Notes under the pieces: generated by a model
Database searches by the model: none
Told to the model about the DNA's origin: nothing
The model's input: only the letters and a program-made list of their open reading frames with translations
Shown: positions 1 through 7,764 of the stretch, in pieces
Position numbering within the stretch: the first letter of the stretch is position 1
Layout: each line of letters starts with the position of its first letter
Made by a program: the position numbers and the translations under genes
Assembly: GCA_002419145.1 (NCBI GenBank)
Contig: DIFN01000079.1
Location: 1 to 24,067 of the forward strand
Reading direction: 5' to 3'
Length of the DNA stretch: 24,067 nucleotides
From: Mageeibacillus sp. UBA5747
GTDB lineage: Bacteria; Bacillota; Clostridia; Saccharofermentanales; UBA5734

Positions 1-1
1 A

Positions 2-187
2 GCAATACTGGCTCTTTTGTTGTGTTTGGCAGGCTGGACATTCCTTGCGATGTCAGGCATAATCGACCAGTATCTATTGCCAAAGGTTCCGGGAGTGTCC
101 CCTTGCGATCATGCGAGCCAGGCCTTCCGTTTAACCTTCAATCAAGCCGGTGACACTTTTCACCCAAGCACAGGAGGAATCCCATGA
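2..187 (+). CDS. Possible C-terminal end of an upstream gene (partial)
   Basis: An open frame enters from the left edge and runs 61 codons to a TGA that overlaps the queT start in an ATGA arrangement. The translation begins with a hydrophobic stretch (AILALLLCLAGWTFLAM), which could be a membrane segment, followed by a polar tail ending TGGIP. Codon choice (TTG for Leu; GCC, TTC, CAG) resembles the neighbouring genes and the overlap would fit translational coupling. No family is recognised. The alternative is an untranslated queT leader, because frame 1 is also open over most of the same stretch. Existence of the gene is uncertain. Confidence 0.33.
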   Translation, partial: AILALLLCLAGWTFLAMSGIIDQYLLPKVPGVSPCDHASQAFRLTFNQAGDTFHPSTGGIP

Positions 188-714
188 AGAAAAGCCCTTT
201 GTTCCTGACCCAGGCTGCGGTCATTGCTGCGGCCTATGTTGTACTGACCCTGCCCTTTGCCCAGTTCGCTTTTGGCATGATCCAGTTTCGCCTCGCGGAA
301 GCATTGACCGTTCTGGCGGCCATGACTCCAGCTGCCATCCCTGGCCTTTTTCTGGGCTGTCTTCTGGCCAATACATTAAATCCGATGTCCCTCGGGCCTG
401 TTGACATTATCCTGGGCAGCCTGGCCACTTTGATCTCGGCAGTTGTCACGTGGAAACTGGCGCAAACTTTGGCCACAAACACGCCGATGAATGCAGCTCG
501 CCAGATGCTGGCCATTTTCCCTGGTGTCATCTTCAATGCCCTGATTGTTGGTACGTATTTGCCTTTTCTACTCAGCGAAGGTGAACCTGTCTCAGCTGCG
601 ATGATTGCATCATTTGTCGGCTGGATCTTCCTGTCGCAGACTGTTGTCATCTATTTGATCGGCTGGCCGCTCTGGACGGGGTTGAGGAAAACAAAGATTA
701 TCCGCATACCTTGA
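184..714 (+). CDS. queT: QueT-like queuosine-precursor transporter (ECF S component type)
   Basis: A 176-residue, very hydrophobic protein with about five to six predicted membrane segments. The conserved QueT-type stretch QFRLAEALTVLAA lies after the first helix (about residues 33-46), followed by glycine- and proline-containing helices (GLFLGCLLANTLNP, about 58-71). Members of this family are thought to be substrate-binding membrane components that bring in precursors of the tRNA base queuosine, working with a shared energy-coupling-factor ATPase module, which is not in this window. Length matches the family. The start is supported by AGGAGGAA at 172-179, just upstream of ATG 184. I saw no convincing preQ1 riboswitch in the 180 bases upstream. 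Family assignment is good; the exact substrate is inferred. Confidence 0.8.
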   Translation: MKKSPLFLTQAAVIAAAYVVLTLPFAQFAFGMIQFRLAEALTVLAAMTPAAIPGLFLGCLLANTLNPMSLGPVDIILGSLATLISAVVTWKLAQTLATNTPMNAARQMLAIFPGVIFNALIVGTYLPFLLSEGEPVSAAMIASFVGWIFLSQTVVIYLIGWPLWTGLRKTKIIRIP

Positions 715-728
715 GAAATGCCCTTGGC

Positions 729-747
729 AGACTTGTGATCCAAGTCT
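729..747 (+). terminator. Hairpin between queT and the methyltransferase gene
   Basis: A perfect 7-bp inverted repeat, AGACTTG (729-735) and CAAGTCT (741-747), with a 5-base loop, sits just after the queT stop. It is followed only by TTTG, so it is a poor intrinsic terminator; a weak terminator or an mRNA-processing hairpin are both possible. Confidence 0.3.
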
Positions 748-774
748 TTGCCAGTTGATGTTCAGGAGACTGTC

Positions 775-1374
775 ATGGCCCATTACTTTGATCAAACACC
801 CCAGTCAGAAAGCCAGATCCGGACCGTTCAAGCCCGGATCCATGGCATCGATTTTGAATTTTCCACGGATAGCGGTGTGTTTTCGCGCAACCGCATGGAC
901 TATGGAACCGAATTGCTGGTCGAAACCGTGATTCAGGATCAACAAAAAATGAATGGCAAGCTGGTTGATCTGGGCTGTGGCTACGGTCCGGTCGGTATCA
1001 TCATGAAACGAGCCTTTCCGTCTCTGGATGTTGTTTTGTGTGACATCAATTCCCGCGCCCTGACCTTGGCCAGGCACAATGCCCGGGCCAACCAGGTGGC
1101 TTTTTTGCAGATCTTGCAGTCAGACGCCCTGGCAGCAGTGGAGGGACCTTTGAACTATGTCCTGACCAATCCGCCAATCCGGGCCGGTAAAGCTGTCGTG
1201 CACCGTTTCTTCAGTGAGGCCAGGGAGAAGCTGGCTCCGGGTGGCTTGCTCTATGTGGTGATTCAAAAGAAGCAAGGCGCACCCTCTGCGCTGGCCAGGT
1301 TGAAGGAATTGTTCCTTGAGGCTGAAGTGATTGAACATTCAGCTGGCTACTGGATCATCCGGGCCAAGGCCTGA
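775..1374 (+). CDS. RsmC-like class I SAM-dependent methyltransferase (16S rRNA guanine-N2 type)
   Basis: A 199-residue single-domain Rossmann methyltransferase. SAM-binding motif I is VDLGCGYGPVG (about residues 63-73), the acidic end of strand beta2 is CDIN (about 89-92), and the catalytic NPPIRAGK motif (about 132-139) is typical of RsmC/RlmG guanine-N2 methyltransferases, which modify G1207 of 16S rRNA in E. coli. It lacks the N-terminal pseudo-methyltransferase half of E. coli RsmC, like the short Firmicute homologues. A TTG nine codons upstream is in frame, but CAGGAGAC at 762-769 places initiation at ATG 775. The neighbours give no pathway link; rRNA modification next to a tRNA-modification precursor transporter may be coincidental. 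Confidence 0.82.
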   Translation: MAHYFDQTPQSESQIRTVQARIHGIDFEFSTDSGVFSRNRMDYGTELLVETVIQDQQKMNGKLVDLGCGYGPVGIIMKRAFPSLDVVLCDINSRALTLARHNARANQVAFLQILQSDALAAVEGPLNYVLTNPPIRAGKAVVHRFFSEAREKLAPGGLLYVVIQKKQGAPSALARLKELFLEAEVIEHSAGYWIIRAKA

Positions 1375-1483
1375 CCAAGCCAGTACAAACATAGCCAGAT
1401 TTTGGTTGCAAGTGCACTTTTATGACAGTGTGTTCTGTGCTAACTTTGTAAGGTAGTCCATTTTTAGAAAGGTTGTGTCATTC

Positions 1484-2380
1484 ATGTCTTCATGTAACAC
1501 GTGCTCCAGCAAATCCAGCTGCTCTTCGGCCACGGAAGGTGGTTCCTGCTCGACCGGAACCCCGACAACCAGTGCTCCGATGCAGGCTGATCTGCATGAA
1601 CTGTCTGTTGTCCGCAGTGTCATTGGTGTCGCCAGTGGCAAGGGCGGCGTTGGTAAATCTATGGTGACGACCCTGCTGGCAGCCAATTTGGCAAAAAAAG
1701 GCCTTCGAGTTGGAATTTTGGATGCTGATATCACAGGCCCTTCGATCCCGAAAGCGTTCGGCCTCGAAGAACGCTTGCAAGGCTTTGATGGCGGCATTTT
1801 CCCGTCCAAGACGCTGCAGCTTGGGATCCGGATCGTGTCGATCAACTTGATGCTGGATGACCCGGAAGCTCCTGTCCTGTGGCGTGGGCCGATTGTTTCC
1901 GGTCTGGTCAAGCAGTTTTACACCGACGTGCTCTGGGACCAGATGGATGTCTTGCTGCTCGATATGCCGCCGGGAACGGGTGATGTGCCGCTGACCATTT
2001 TCCAGTCCATCCCGCTCGATGGCATTGTGGTCGTTTCGACACCGCAGGACTTGGTTTCCCTGATCGTCAAAAAGGCACGCACCATGGCGACCATGATGAA
2101 CGTCAATGTCCTGGGCTTTGTCGAAAACATGAGCTATGTCAAATGCCCCTCCTGTGATCTGGAACATCAGGTCTTCGGACCTGGCAAGACGCGCGAAGCA
2201 GCGGCCGAGCTGGGTGTCCCCCTGTTGGACCGTGTACCGCTTGATCCAAAAATCACCGAGGCAATCGACGCAGGACAAATCGAATCCTACGACAACACCT
2301 ATTTGAGTGGTGCCATTGCAGCGATCGAAGCGATCCTGCAGGACAAGCCCGAACTGCCGATGCGGCAGGGACATGACTGA
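1484..2380 (+). CDS. mrp: Mrp/NBP35 (ApbC) family Fe-S carrier P-loop ATPase
   Basis: A 298-residue deviant-Walker ATPase of the MinD/Mrp class. The Walker A motif GKGGVGKS is at residues 52-59, DADITGPS follows at about 79-86, the LLLDMPPGTGD switch/Walker B region lies at about 153-163, and the CPSC pair (C221, C224) matches the cysteines that hold a bridging Fe-S cluster in Mrp/NBP35/ApbC. Family proteins deliver Fe-S clusters to apo-enzymes in the cytoplasm. A short Ser/Cys-rich N-terminus (Cys 4, 7, 13, 22) precedes the ATPase domain, reminiscent of the N-terminal cysteine cluster in eukaryotic Nbp35. A GTG at 1475 is in frame, but it lies only two bases from the GAAAGG (1467-1472) ribosome site, so ATG 1484 is preferred. 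It overlaps the next gene by eight bases. Confidence 0.9.
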   Translation: MSSCNTCSSKSSCSSATEGGSCSTGTPTTSAPMQADLHELSVVRSVIGVASGKGGVGKSMVTTLLAANLAKKGLRVGILDADITGPSIPKAFGLEERLQGFDGGIFPSKTLQLGIRIVSINLMLDDPEAPVLWRGPIVSGLVKQFYTDVLWDQMDVLLLDMPPGTGDVPLTIFQSIPLDGIVVVSTPQDLVSLIVKKARTMATMMNVNVLGFVENMSYVKCPSCDLEHQVFGPGKTREAAAELGVPLLDRVPLDPKITEAIDAGQIESYDNTYLSGAIAAIEAILQDKPELPMRQGHD

Positions 2381-2912
2381 TTCGAATGTGAGTTTGAACC
2401 ACATCAAGCAACACCTGAAGCACCGGCTGGTGCAAGTGATGGTGCCAATCATGCTCTTCGGAATCCTGACCAGCGGGATTTTGCTGCTCACAGCCTGTGG
2501 CAAGCCATCCCCTGTCGGTCCGATCGATGATAACGCCAGCTTGAGTGTCTTGAGCTTTGAAACGATCGATGCATCGACATCGGGCATCGTTTATCGCACG
2601 ATAGAGGATTTTCCAGCATGGGTAGCCCAGACAAAAGTCCCCGTACTGCTGGTCTTCTATGACCCGATGGATCCGATCAACACCAGGGTCATTCCCCGGA
2701 TCGAGCAATTGGCTGATGATTACCAGAATCAGCTGGCCATTGTCTGGATTGATGCAACAGTCGAGAGCAAACTGGCTCATGATTTTCAGGTCGAAAAAGT
2801 GCCCCAGTTCACAATGCTGGTTGGTGCCGCCATCAAGCGCTCGCTGGTCGGTTATGGCGAAAACGGCGAGGAACTGCTGGACCGGTTGATTGCAGCGTAT
2901 CTCAACACCTGA
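2373..2912 (+). CDS. Thioredoxin-fold lipoprotein lacking the CXXC motif
   Basis: A 179-residue protein. A basic N-region and a hydrophobic helix (about residues 19-40) end in the lipobox LTAC, with Cys42 the likely lipidated residue, so it should be anchored outside the membrane. Residues from about 80 on form a thioredoxin-like domain: VPVLLVFYDP strand, a helix, AIVWIDATVE, then KVPQFTMLVG with the cis-proline of thioredoxins. Where thioredoxin has WCGPC, this protein has DPMDPIN, so no disulfide chemistry is expected; a binding, chaperone or structural role is more likely. ATG 2373 overlaps the mrp stop by eight bases with CAGGG just upstream, suggesting coupling; a longer in-frame start inside mrp has no merit. 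An intrinsic terminator follows directly. Confidence 0.68.
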   Translation: MTDSNVSLNHIKQHLKHRLVQVMVPIMLFGILTSGILLLTACGKPSPVGPIDDNASLSVLSFETIDASTSGIVYRTIEDFPAWVAQTKVPVLLVFYDPMDPINTRVIPRIEQLADDYQNQLAIVWIDATVESKLAHDFQVEKVPQFTMLVGAAIKRSLVGYGENGEELLDRLIAAYLNT

Positions 2913-2930
2913 AATGAAACTATCTTGCTG

Positions 2931-2960
2931 AAAAGGTGCGTGCCCCGCACCTTTTTTTTT
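2931..2960 (+). terminator. Rho-independent terminator after the thioredoxin-like lipoprotein gene
   Basis: Perfect 6-bp GC-rich stem GGTGCG (2935-2940) / CGCACC (2946-2951), loop TGCCC, preceded by AAAA and followed by nine T residues (2952-2960). It lies 18 bases after the stop codon and closes the first transcription block. Confidence 0.93.
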
Positions 2961-3019
2961 ATCCTGCGTTCGGTTAGAGTGGAAATGGGATTGAAAATCA
3001 TCTTGAGGAGGCTAGAACA

Positions 3020-3589
3020 ATGGACGACCGGATCATGCAGATTGCTGCCCGTTTGCGGGCTTTGCGCGAGGACAGCGGCCATTCCGTGGAATCCCTGGCT
3101 CGGGCGACCGGCATGACTGCCGAAGCTTGCCGCCAGATCGAGAGTGGCCAGATTGATATCGGCTTTTCATTTTTGTACAAGGCTGCAGAATTCCTGCACG
3201 TCGACCTGACCGAACTTTTGACCGGAGAACCTGCCCGCCTGGAAGGCTACGCCATTGTCAGGAAAGGCGAAGGCTTGCCGATCGATCGCCGGCGCGGGTT
3301 TTCCTACCGCAACCTGGCTTTCCGGTTCAAGGACCGCAAGATCGAACCCTTCCTGGTCACCGCACCTTATGAAACAGGAGCAGAGGCAACGAACATCGAA
3401 TTGAACACCCATGCCGGCCAGGAAATGGATCTGGTTCTTTCAGGCAGCCTGAAAATCCAGATCGGCCAGCATGTGGAGGTCCTCAATGAGGGCGATACGG
3501 TGATTTACGATTCCGGGCTGCCCCATGGCATGGTGGCCGTTGACAACATGCCGTGCCAGTTTCTCGCGGTCGTCGTCCGGCCCAGCTAA
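3020..3589 (+). CDS. XRE-family transcriptional regulator with C-terminal cupin domain
   Basis: A 189-residue regulator. Residues 1-68 form a Cro/CI-type helix-turn-helix (LRALREDSGHSVESLARATG, then the recognition region AEACRQIESGQ); residues about 110-187 form a cupin barrel (HAGQEMDLVLSGSLKIQIG, then LNEGDTVIYDSGLPHGM). This architecture, a DNA-binding domain plus a small-molecule-sensing barrel, is widespread in Firmicutes and often lies beside an acyl-CoA synthetase gene, as here. It probably senses a ligand linked to that enzyme and controls the cluster; the ligand is unknown. GAGGAG at 3005-3010 supports ATG 3020. It is the first gene after the 2931-2960 terminator, so a promoter should lie in 2961-3005, but I could not place a convincing -35/-10 pair. 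Confidence 0.88.
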   Translation: MDDRIMQIAARLRALREDSGHSVESLARATGMTAEACRQIESGQIDIGFSFLYKAAEFLHVDLTELLTGEPARLEGYAIVRKGEGLPIDRRRGFSYRNLAFRFKDRKIEPFLVTAPYETGAEATNIELNTHAGQEMDLVLSGSLKIQIGQHVEVLNEGDTVIYDSGLPHGMVAVDNMPCQFLAVVVRPS

Positions 3590-3673
3590 ACCTCGTTCAA
3601 ACACCAGCACGATTTTCACAGCTACCCGGGACTTTTTCGAATTCGCACATGCATGGAACAGGAGTTATTCAGC

Positions 3674-5356
3674 ATGCTTCAACTTTACAAGCAATTTCTT
3701 GATGAAACGGTCGATGCCAATGGTATCGTCACAGATTACCAGCTCAAAGTGCCAGGGCCTTTCAATTTCGCCTATGATGTCGTCGATGCCATCGCTGCAG
3801 CAGAGCCTGGCCGCCGGGCGATGCACTGGTGCAATGAGGCGGGAGAAGCCAGGACATTTTCCTTCGCTGAACTGAAAGAGCAAAGTGACCGGGCCGCATC
3901 TTTTTTCCAGTCTTTGGGACTGGGAAAAGGCGACCCCGTCATGCTGATCCTGAAGCGCCATTATGAGTTCTGGTTTGCCATTCTGGCGTTGCACAAGATT
4001 GGTGCAGTGGCGATCCCAGCGACCAACCAGCTGCAAGTCAAGGATTTGACGTACCGTTACCAGGCAGCCGACATCAAAGCCGTCGTCTGCACCGGCGAGG
4101 GGGAAATTGCAGCCCACGTCGATGAAGCCGCAAGCCAGACCGGCCAGGCGCTGATCCGGGTGATGGTCCATGGCAGCCGTGCTGGCTGGCTGTCTTTCCA
4201 GGACGGTCTTGAAAAGAGTTTGCCATTTGTCCGTCCGACGAGGGATGCTGCGCCTGGAAATGAAGACATGATGCTCTTGTATTTCACCTCAGGCACGACT
4301 GGCATGCCCAAAATGGTCACCCACGATTTCACCTACCCGATTGGCCACATCCCGACCGCTCGCTACTGGCACCGGGTCGATCCGGACGGCCTGCATCTGA
4401 CCGTAGCAGACACCGGCTGGGCCAAGTCCGCCTGGGGCAAGATCTATGGCCAGTGGCTGATGGAAGCGGGCGTCTATGTTTATGATTATGATCGCTTTGT
4501 GCCGCATGCTTTGCTCAAACGTCTGCAGGATGACCGGATCACGACTTTCTGTGCGCCGCCGACCCTCTACCGATTCATGATCAAGGAAGACCTTTCCCGA
4601 TACGACCTGTCCCATCTCCAGCATTGCACGATCGCCGGTGAAGCCCTCAATCCCGAAGTTTATGAGCAGTTTCTCCGGGCCACCGGCCTCGAGCTCAAGG
4701 AAGGCTACGGCCAGACCGAGATGACGCTGGCAGTGGTGACCAATTACTGGATGAAGACCAAACCCGGCTCCATGGGCAAACCCTCGCCGGTTTACAACAT
4801 TGTGCTGCTCGACGACGCAGGGCGGGAAGTGGACCCTGGCCAATCCGGCGAGATCTGCATCCGGATCGAACCGGACACCTTGCCCGGCATGTTCCGAGGC
4901 TATTTCCGCGATCCAGAACTGACTGCACGGGTCTGGCATGACGGGATCTACCACACGGGTGACTTGGCCTGGCAAGATGAGGAGGGCTATCTCTGGTTTG
5001 TCGGCCGGGCGGATGACATCATCAAGAGCTCTGGCTACAGAATCGGGCCTTTCGAAGTCGAGAGCGTCCTGATGGAGCACCCTGCCGTCCTTGAATGCGC
5101 AATCACCGGTGTGCCGGATTTAGACCGTGGCCAGGTGGTCAAGGCTACAATTGTCCTGGCCAAGGGCTATGAACCCAGTGAAGCCCTGAAATTTGAACTG
5201 CAGACCTATGTCAAGACGCACACAGCTCCCTACAAATACCCCCGGGTTTTGGAGTTTGTCACGGAACTGCCCAAAACAATCAGTGGCAAAATCCGGCGCG
5301 TGGAAATCCGCCAGGGAAAATCGACCGGACCTGAGGCTCCGGAGACGGATGACTGA
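3674..5356 (+). CDS. AMP-forming acyl-CoA synthetase
   Basis: A 560-residue member of the ANL (acyl-AMP ligase) superfamily, closest in motifs to medium-chain acyl-CoA/acetyl-CoA synthetases. The P-loop-like TSGTTG is at 205-210, the adenine-site GYGQTE is in the middle, YHTGDLAWQDEEGYLWFVGR with the hinge is near the C-terminus, and PKTISGKIRR carries the adenylation lysine (K539). It should activate a carboxylic acid with ATP to acyl-AMP and then form the CoA thioester; chain length cannot be read from the sequence. An in-frame ATG at 3653 has no ribosome site, whereas ACAGGAG at 3658-3664 precedes ATG 3674, so the shorter start is chosen. It lies 84 bases after the XRE-cupin regulator gene and two bases before the IspF-like gene, consistent with one operon. 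Confidence 0.86.
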   Translation: MLQLYKQFLDETVDANGIVTDYQLKVPGPFNFAYDVVDAIAAAEPGRRAMHWCNEAGEARTFSFAELKEQSDRAASFFQSLGLGKGDPVMLILKRHYEFWFAILALHKIGAVAIPATNQLQVKDLTYRYQAADIKAVVCTGEGEIAAHVDEAASQTGQALIRVMVHGSRAGWLSFQDGLEKSLPFVRPTRDAAPGNEDMMLLYFTSGTTGMPKMVTHDFTYPIGHIPTARYWHRVDPDGLHLTVADTGWAKSAWGKIYGQWLMEAGVYVYDYDRFVPHALLKRLQDDRITTFCAPPTLYRFMIKEDLSRYDLSHLQHCTIAGEALNPEVYEQFLRATGLELKEGYGQTEMTLAVVTNYWMKTKPGSMGKPSPVYNIVLLDDAGREVDPGQSGEICIRIEPDTLPGMFRGYFRDPELTARVWHDGIYHTGDLAWQDEEGYLWFVGRADDIIKSSGYRIGPFEVESVLMEHPAVLECAITGVPDLDRGQVVKATIVLAKGYEPSEALKFELQTYVKTHTAPYKYPRVLEFVTELPKTISGKIRRVEIRQGKSTGPEAPETDD

Positions 5357-5358
5357 TC

Positions 5359-5880
5359 ATGGCATTTGAATATAGAAGCACCATCGGCCAGGACAGCCAC
5401 CGCTTCGTTGATCGTCTGAATCGGCCTGCCACCGCTGAGGAACTCGCCCGCCCACTTCTCTTGGGGGGCTTTGAGATCCCCTCCGCGGTAGGCCTGTCCG
5501 GCAACAGCGACGCCGATGTCATCCTCCATGCCTTGACCAATGCCGTGTCCGGGCTGACCGGCATCAACATCCTCGGCAAAATCAGCGACCAGATGTGCCT
5601 GGAAGAGGGGATCACTGACAGCCGGGCCTATCTCAAGCGCGCCCTCCAAGACATGGGCGACTGGCAGATTACGCATGTGTCCGTGACCATTGAGGGCAAG
5701 CGGCCGCATTTGTCAGCCTGGATCGACCCCATGCGTAAATCGATCGCACAGATCATCGGCATCGAGCCGCGCGATGTCGGGATCACGGCGACGACCGGCG
5801 AAGGTCTGACGGATTTTGGCCGTGGTGACGGACTGCAGGTCTTCTGCATCCTGACAGCCAGGCGACCGGACAATGAATGA
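5359..5880 (+). CDS. Divergent IspF-like protein (MECDP synthase homologue)
   Basis: A 173-residue homologue of 2-C-methyl-D-erythritol 2,4-cyclodiphosphate synthase, the zinc enzyme of the MEP isoprenoid pathway. Recognisable features are GQDSHRF (D12, H14), NSDADVILHAL (H57) and, near the end, ATTGEGLTDFGRGDG, which matches the ATTTEKLGFTGRGEG region of E. coli IspF. The three zinc ligands therefore seem present. However, by manual alignment the His of the HSD motif is Asn49, the Asp of HALTDA is Asn61, and the GDIG aspartate is replaced (GINILG). There is also an insertion near residues 18-30 and the FPDTD segment is lost. It may be a paralogue with a new role rather than the pathway enzyme. 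The start lies two bases after the acyl-CoA synthetase stop with only a distant GGAG, suggesting coupling. Confidence 0.72.
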   Translation: MAFEYRSTIGQDSHRFVDRLNRPATAEELARPLLLGGFEIPSAVGLSGNSDADVILHALTNAVSGLTGINILGKISDQMCLEEGITDSRAYLKRALQDMGDWQITHVSVTIEGKRPHLSAWIDPMRKSIAQIIGIEPRDVGITATTGEGLTDFGRGDGLQVFCILTARRPDNE

Positions 5881-5886
5881 GACATC

Positions 5887-7746
5887 ATGGGTAATTTATT
5901 AAACAATATTGGCCTGCATAAAAAACTGACGCTGGTGTACCTGATCGTTGTGATTGTCCCGATTGTGGCGATCGGTTTTTTCTTTTCTAGCAGGATCTAC
6001 GAGCTGACTGTACAAAATGATCTTGCCATCAGCCAAGCTTCACACAATCAGCTGCAAGCCAATGTACTCAACTTGCTTGGTCGCTATAACGATATTGTTG
6101 CTGGCATGGTCAGTGATCCAACACTGATGAACTATGTAGACACACAGTATGACTATGATTACCAGGCAATTGAAGATTTCCGTACCATGGTGGGACCGTT
6201 CATTCGTCGTGTAGAAACCCAAGATCGCCAACTGAAAATACGTGTATATTCTAATAATATGATGATTGCGCATTCAGAAGAGATGAGCAACTCTTTGGTT
6301 GACTTGAACCGCGAAGCCTGGTACACAGATGTGGAAGATTCCACAAAACAAGTCGGTTGGGCTGTTGCGACCAAATTGAACCAAGCGCCGACCGGCCAAT
6401 ATGTCGGTTGTTACCGAGTTTTGAGAGACCCAGTCAACGGGCAGGTCAATCGCGTGTTTGCTCTTTTTGCCCCAGAAACGCAATTGTATGCGTTGATGGC
6501 TCAAGAGCGCGAAGCTGGTAAAATCATTATCATGATCAATGACAAGGGACAGATTGTCAGTTCGACCGAAAGAGATAGTGTCCTGCTGTCTGCAAACACA
6601 CTGTCTGAACCAGATTCATCCGATCGGCCAGTTTTTGACCAGCCTCTGGACAAACTTGACTCGCAGACCTTCGTTTCCTATGGCGGACAAACCTATGTCC
6701 TGATCAAGTCTCAGTTCAGCCATCCAGTGATCCAGGTTGTGGATTGGACACTCGTGTCGTTGATCCCTGCTGGATTGCTGGCCAAATCCGTTCAGGATGT
6801 CTGGATGAAAAGCACCTTGGCCAGCCTTGGTTTCATTTTTGTGGCCTTGCTCATGCTCTTTGGGGTTGCTCGGAACATTACACGGCGTGTTCAAAGTTTG
6901 ATTCAGCAGATGAATCAAGTGATCGACAGCAACTACAAAGTCAGGATTGAGGCCTCTGGCCAGGATGAAATCGGGTTGATCGGGCAGAATTTGTCCAATA
7001 TGGTTGATAAAACGAAGACCTTGATTGATGAAGTGTACGAAGCCAATCTGCGGATCAAGGATACCGAAATCGCTCGCCAGCGGTTACAGACAGAAAAGAG
7101 AGATGCGGAAATCATTGCCCTTCAGGAACAGATCAATCCACATTACCTTTTCAACACATTGGAATCTATCCGCATGAACCTGATCATTGCAAATGACTGG
7201 AAAAATGCGGAAATCGTTGAAATATTTGCTGATAGTTTTCGTCATGCGATGGATAGCACGCGCGAATTCTATACATTGGGTGAAGAGCTCGACCTGGTCC
7301 GAAGATTTTTCAGGATCCAGGAATACCGGTTCCGCGGCCAGTTCCAGTTATTGATTGAAGCTGATGAGACACTTCTTGCGTTCAGGATTCCTCGCTTGCT
7401 TGTCCAGCCACTGGTGGAAAATGCCATTTACCACGGCCTTGAGCTCAAAGGAGAACCCGGAACTGTAAAGGTGAGCGTCTACAGGGATGGCTCTGATCTA
7501 GTCATCAATGTCGAAGATGATGGCATCGGAATCTCACCGGCTGAACTATCTGAGTTGACCGCTGCCCTGAATCAGTCAGATGGGGGTGTGCCTGAACCAC
7601 ACAAGCGAATCGCATTGCGCAACATCAATTCAAGACTGCGGTTGACTTTTGGTTCTGGACATGGGCTTCAAATTGCCAGTGAATGGCACAAAGGGACTCT
7701 TGTAACGCTCCGTATGCCGATTCTTCATGATTCGGCGGCTTTGTGA
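5887..7746 (+). CDS. YesM-like sensor histidine kinase
   Basis: A 619-residue membrane kinase of the LytS/YesM (HisKA_7TM-independent, His_kinase PF06580) type. One transmembrane helix lies at about 15-35, an extracellular Cache-like sensor of roughly 270 residues follows, and a second helix at about 309-330 leads into a HAMP domain and coiled coil (about 330-405). The phospho-acceptor motif QINPHYLFN carries His419, and the ATPase domain shows PLVENAIYHG (N box) and VEDDGIGI (G1 box). It should sense an extracellular sugar or loaded binding protein and phosphorylate the adjacent regulator. The start is only six bases after the IspF-like gene and has just a weak GAATGAG upstream, so the promoter is unclear. 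Base composition drops sharply at this gene relative to its left neighbours. Confidence 0.92.
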   Translation: MGNLLNNIGLHKKLTLVYLIVVIVPIVAIGFFFSSRIYELTVQNDLAISQASHNQLQANVLNLLGRYNDIVAGMVSDPTLMNYVDTQYDYDYQAIEDFRTMVGPFIRRVETQDRQLKIRVYSNNMMIAHSEEMSNSLVDLNREAWYTDVEDSTKQVGWAVATKLNQAPTGQYVGCYRVLRDPVNGQVNRVFALFAPETQLYALMAQEREAGKIIIMINDKGQIVSSTERDSVLLSANTLSEPDSSDRPVFDQPLDKLDSQTFVSYGGQTYVLIKSQFSHPVIQVVDWTLVSLIPAGLLAKSVQDVWMKSTLASLGFIFVALLMLFGVARNITRRVQSLIQQMNQVIDSNYKVRIEASGQDEIGLIGQNLSNMVDKTKTLIDEVYEANLRIKDTEIARQRLQTEKRDAEIIALQEQINPHYLFNTLESIRMNLIIANDWKNAEIVEIFADSFRHAMDSTREFYTLGEELDLVRRFFRIQEYRFRGQFQLLIEADETLLAFRIPRLLVQPLVENAIYHGLELKGEPGTVKVSVYRDGSDLVINVEDDGIGISPAELSELTAALNQSDGGVPEPHKRIALRNINSRLRLTFGSGHGLQIASEWHKGTLVTLRMPILHDSAAL

Positions 7747-7764
7747 ACGGAAAGGATCTTGTGG

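Noticed and set aside
1..183. Possible preQ1 riboswitch upstream of the QueT-like gene
   Set aside because: Small inverted repeats exist (GGGA/TCCC near 90-101, GGTG/CACC near 150-164), but neither the preQ1-I A-rich tail pattern nor a convincing preQ1-II pseudoknot could be matched, and an open frame crosses the region.
729..747. Hairpin after queT as a definite transcription terminator
   Set aside because: Only TTTG follows the stem, far short of a normal U-tract; kept as a low-confidence feature only.
1375..1483. Promoter for mrp in the gap after the methyltransferase gene
   Set aside because: ATGACA at 1422-1427 has only a poor -10 partner at 17-bp spacing, so no promoter is claimed.
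1490..2587. 365-codon open frame on the minus strand opposite the mrp gene
   Set aside because: It lies entirely opposite two well-supported genes, shows no family motif, and looks like a shadow of codon bias in mrp.
4289..5080. 263-codon minus-strand open frame opposite the acyl-CoA synthetase
   Set aside because: Shadow of a GC-rich, clearly recognisable gene; no ribosome site or domain.
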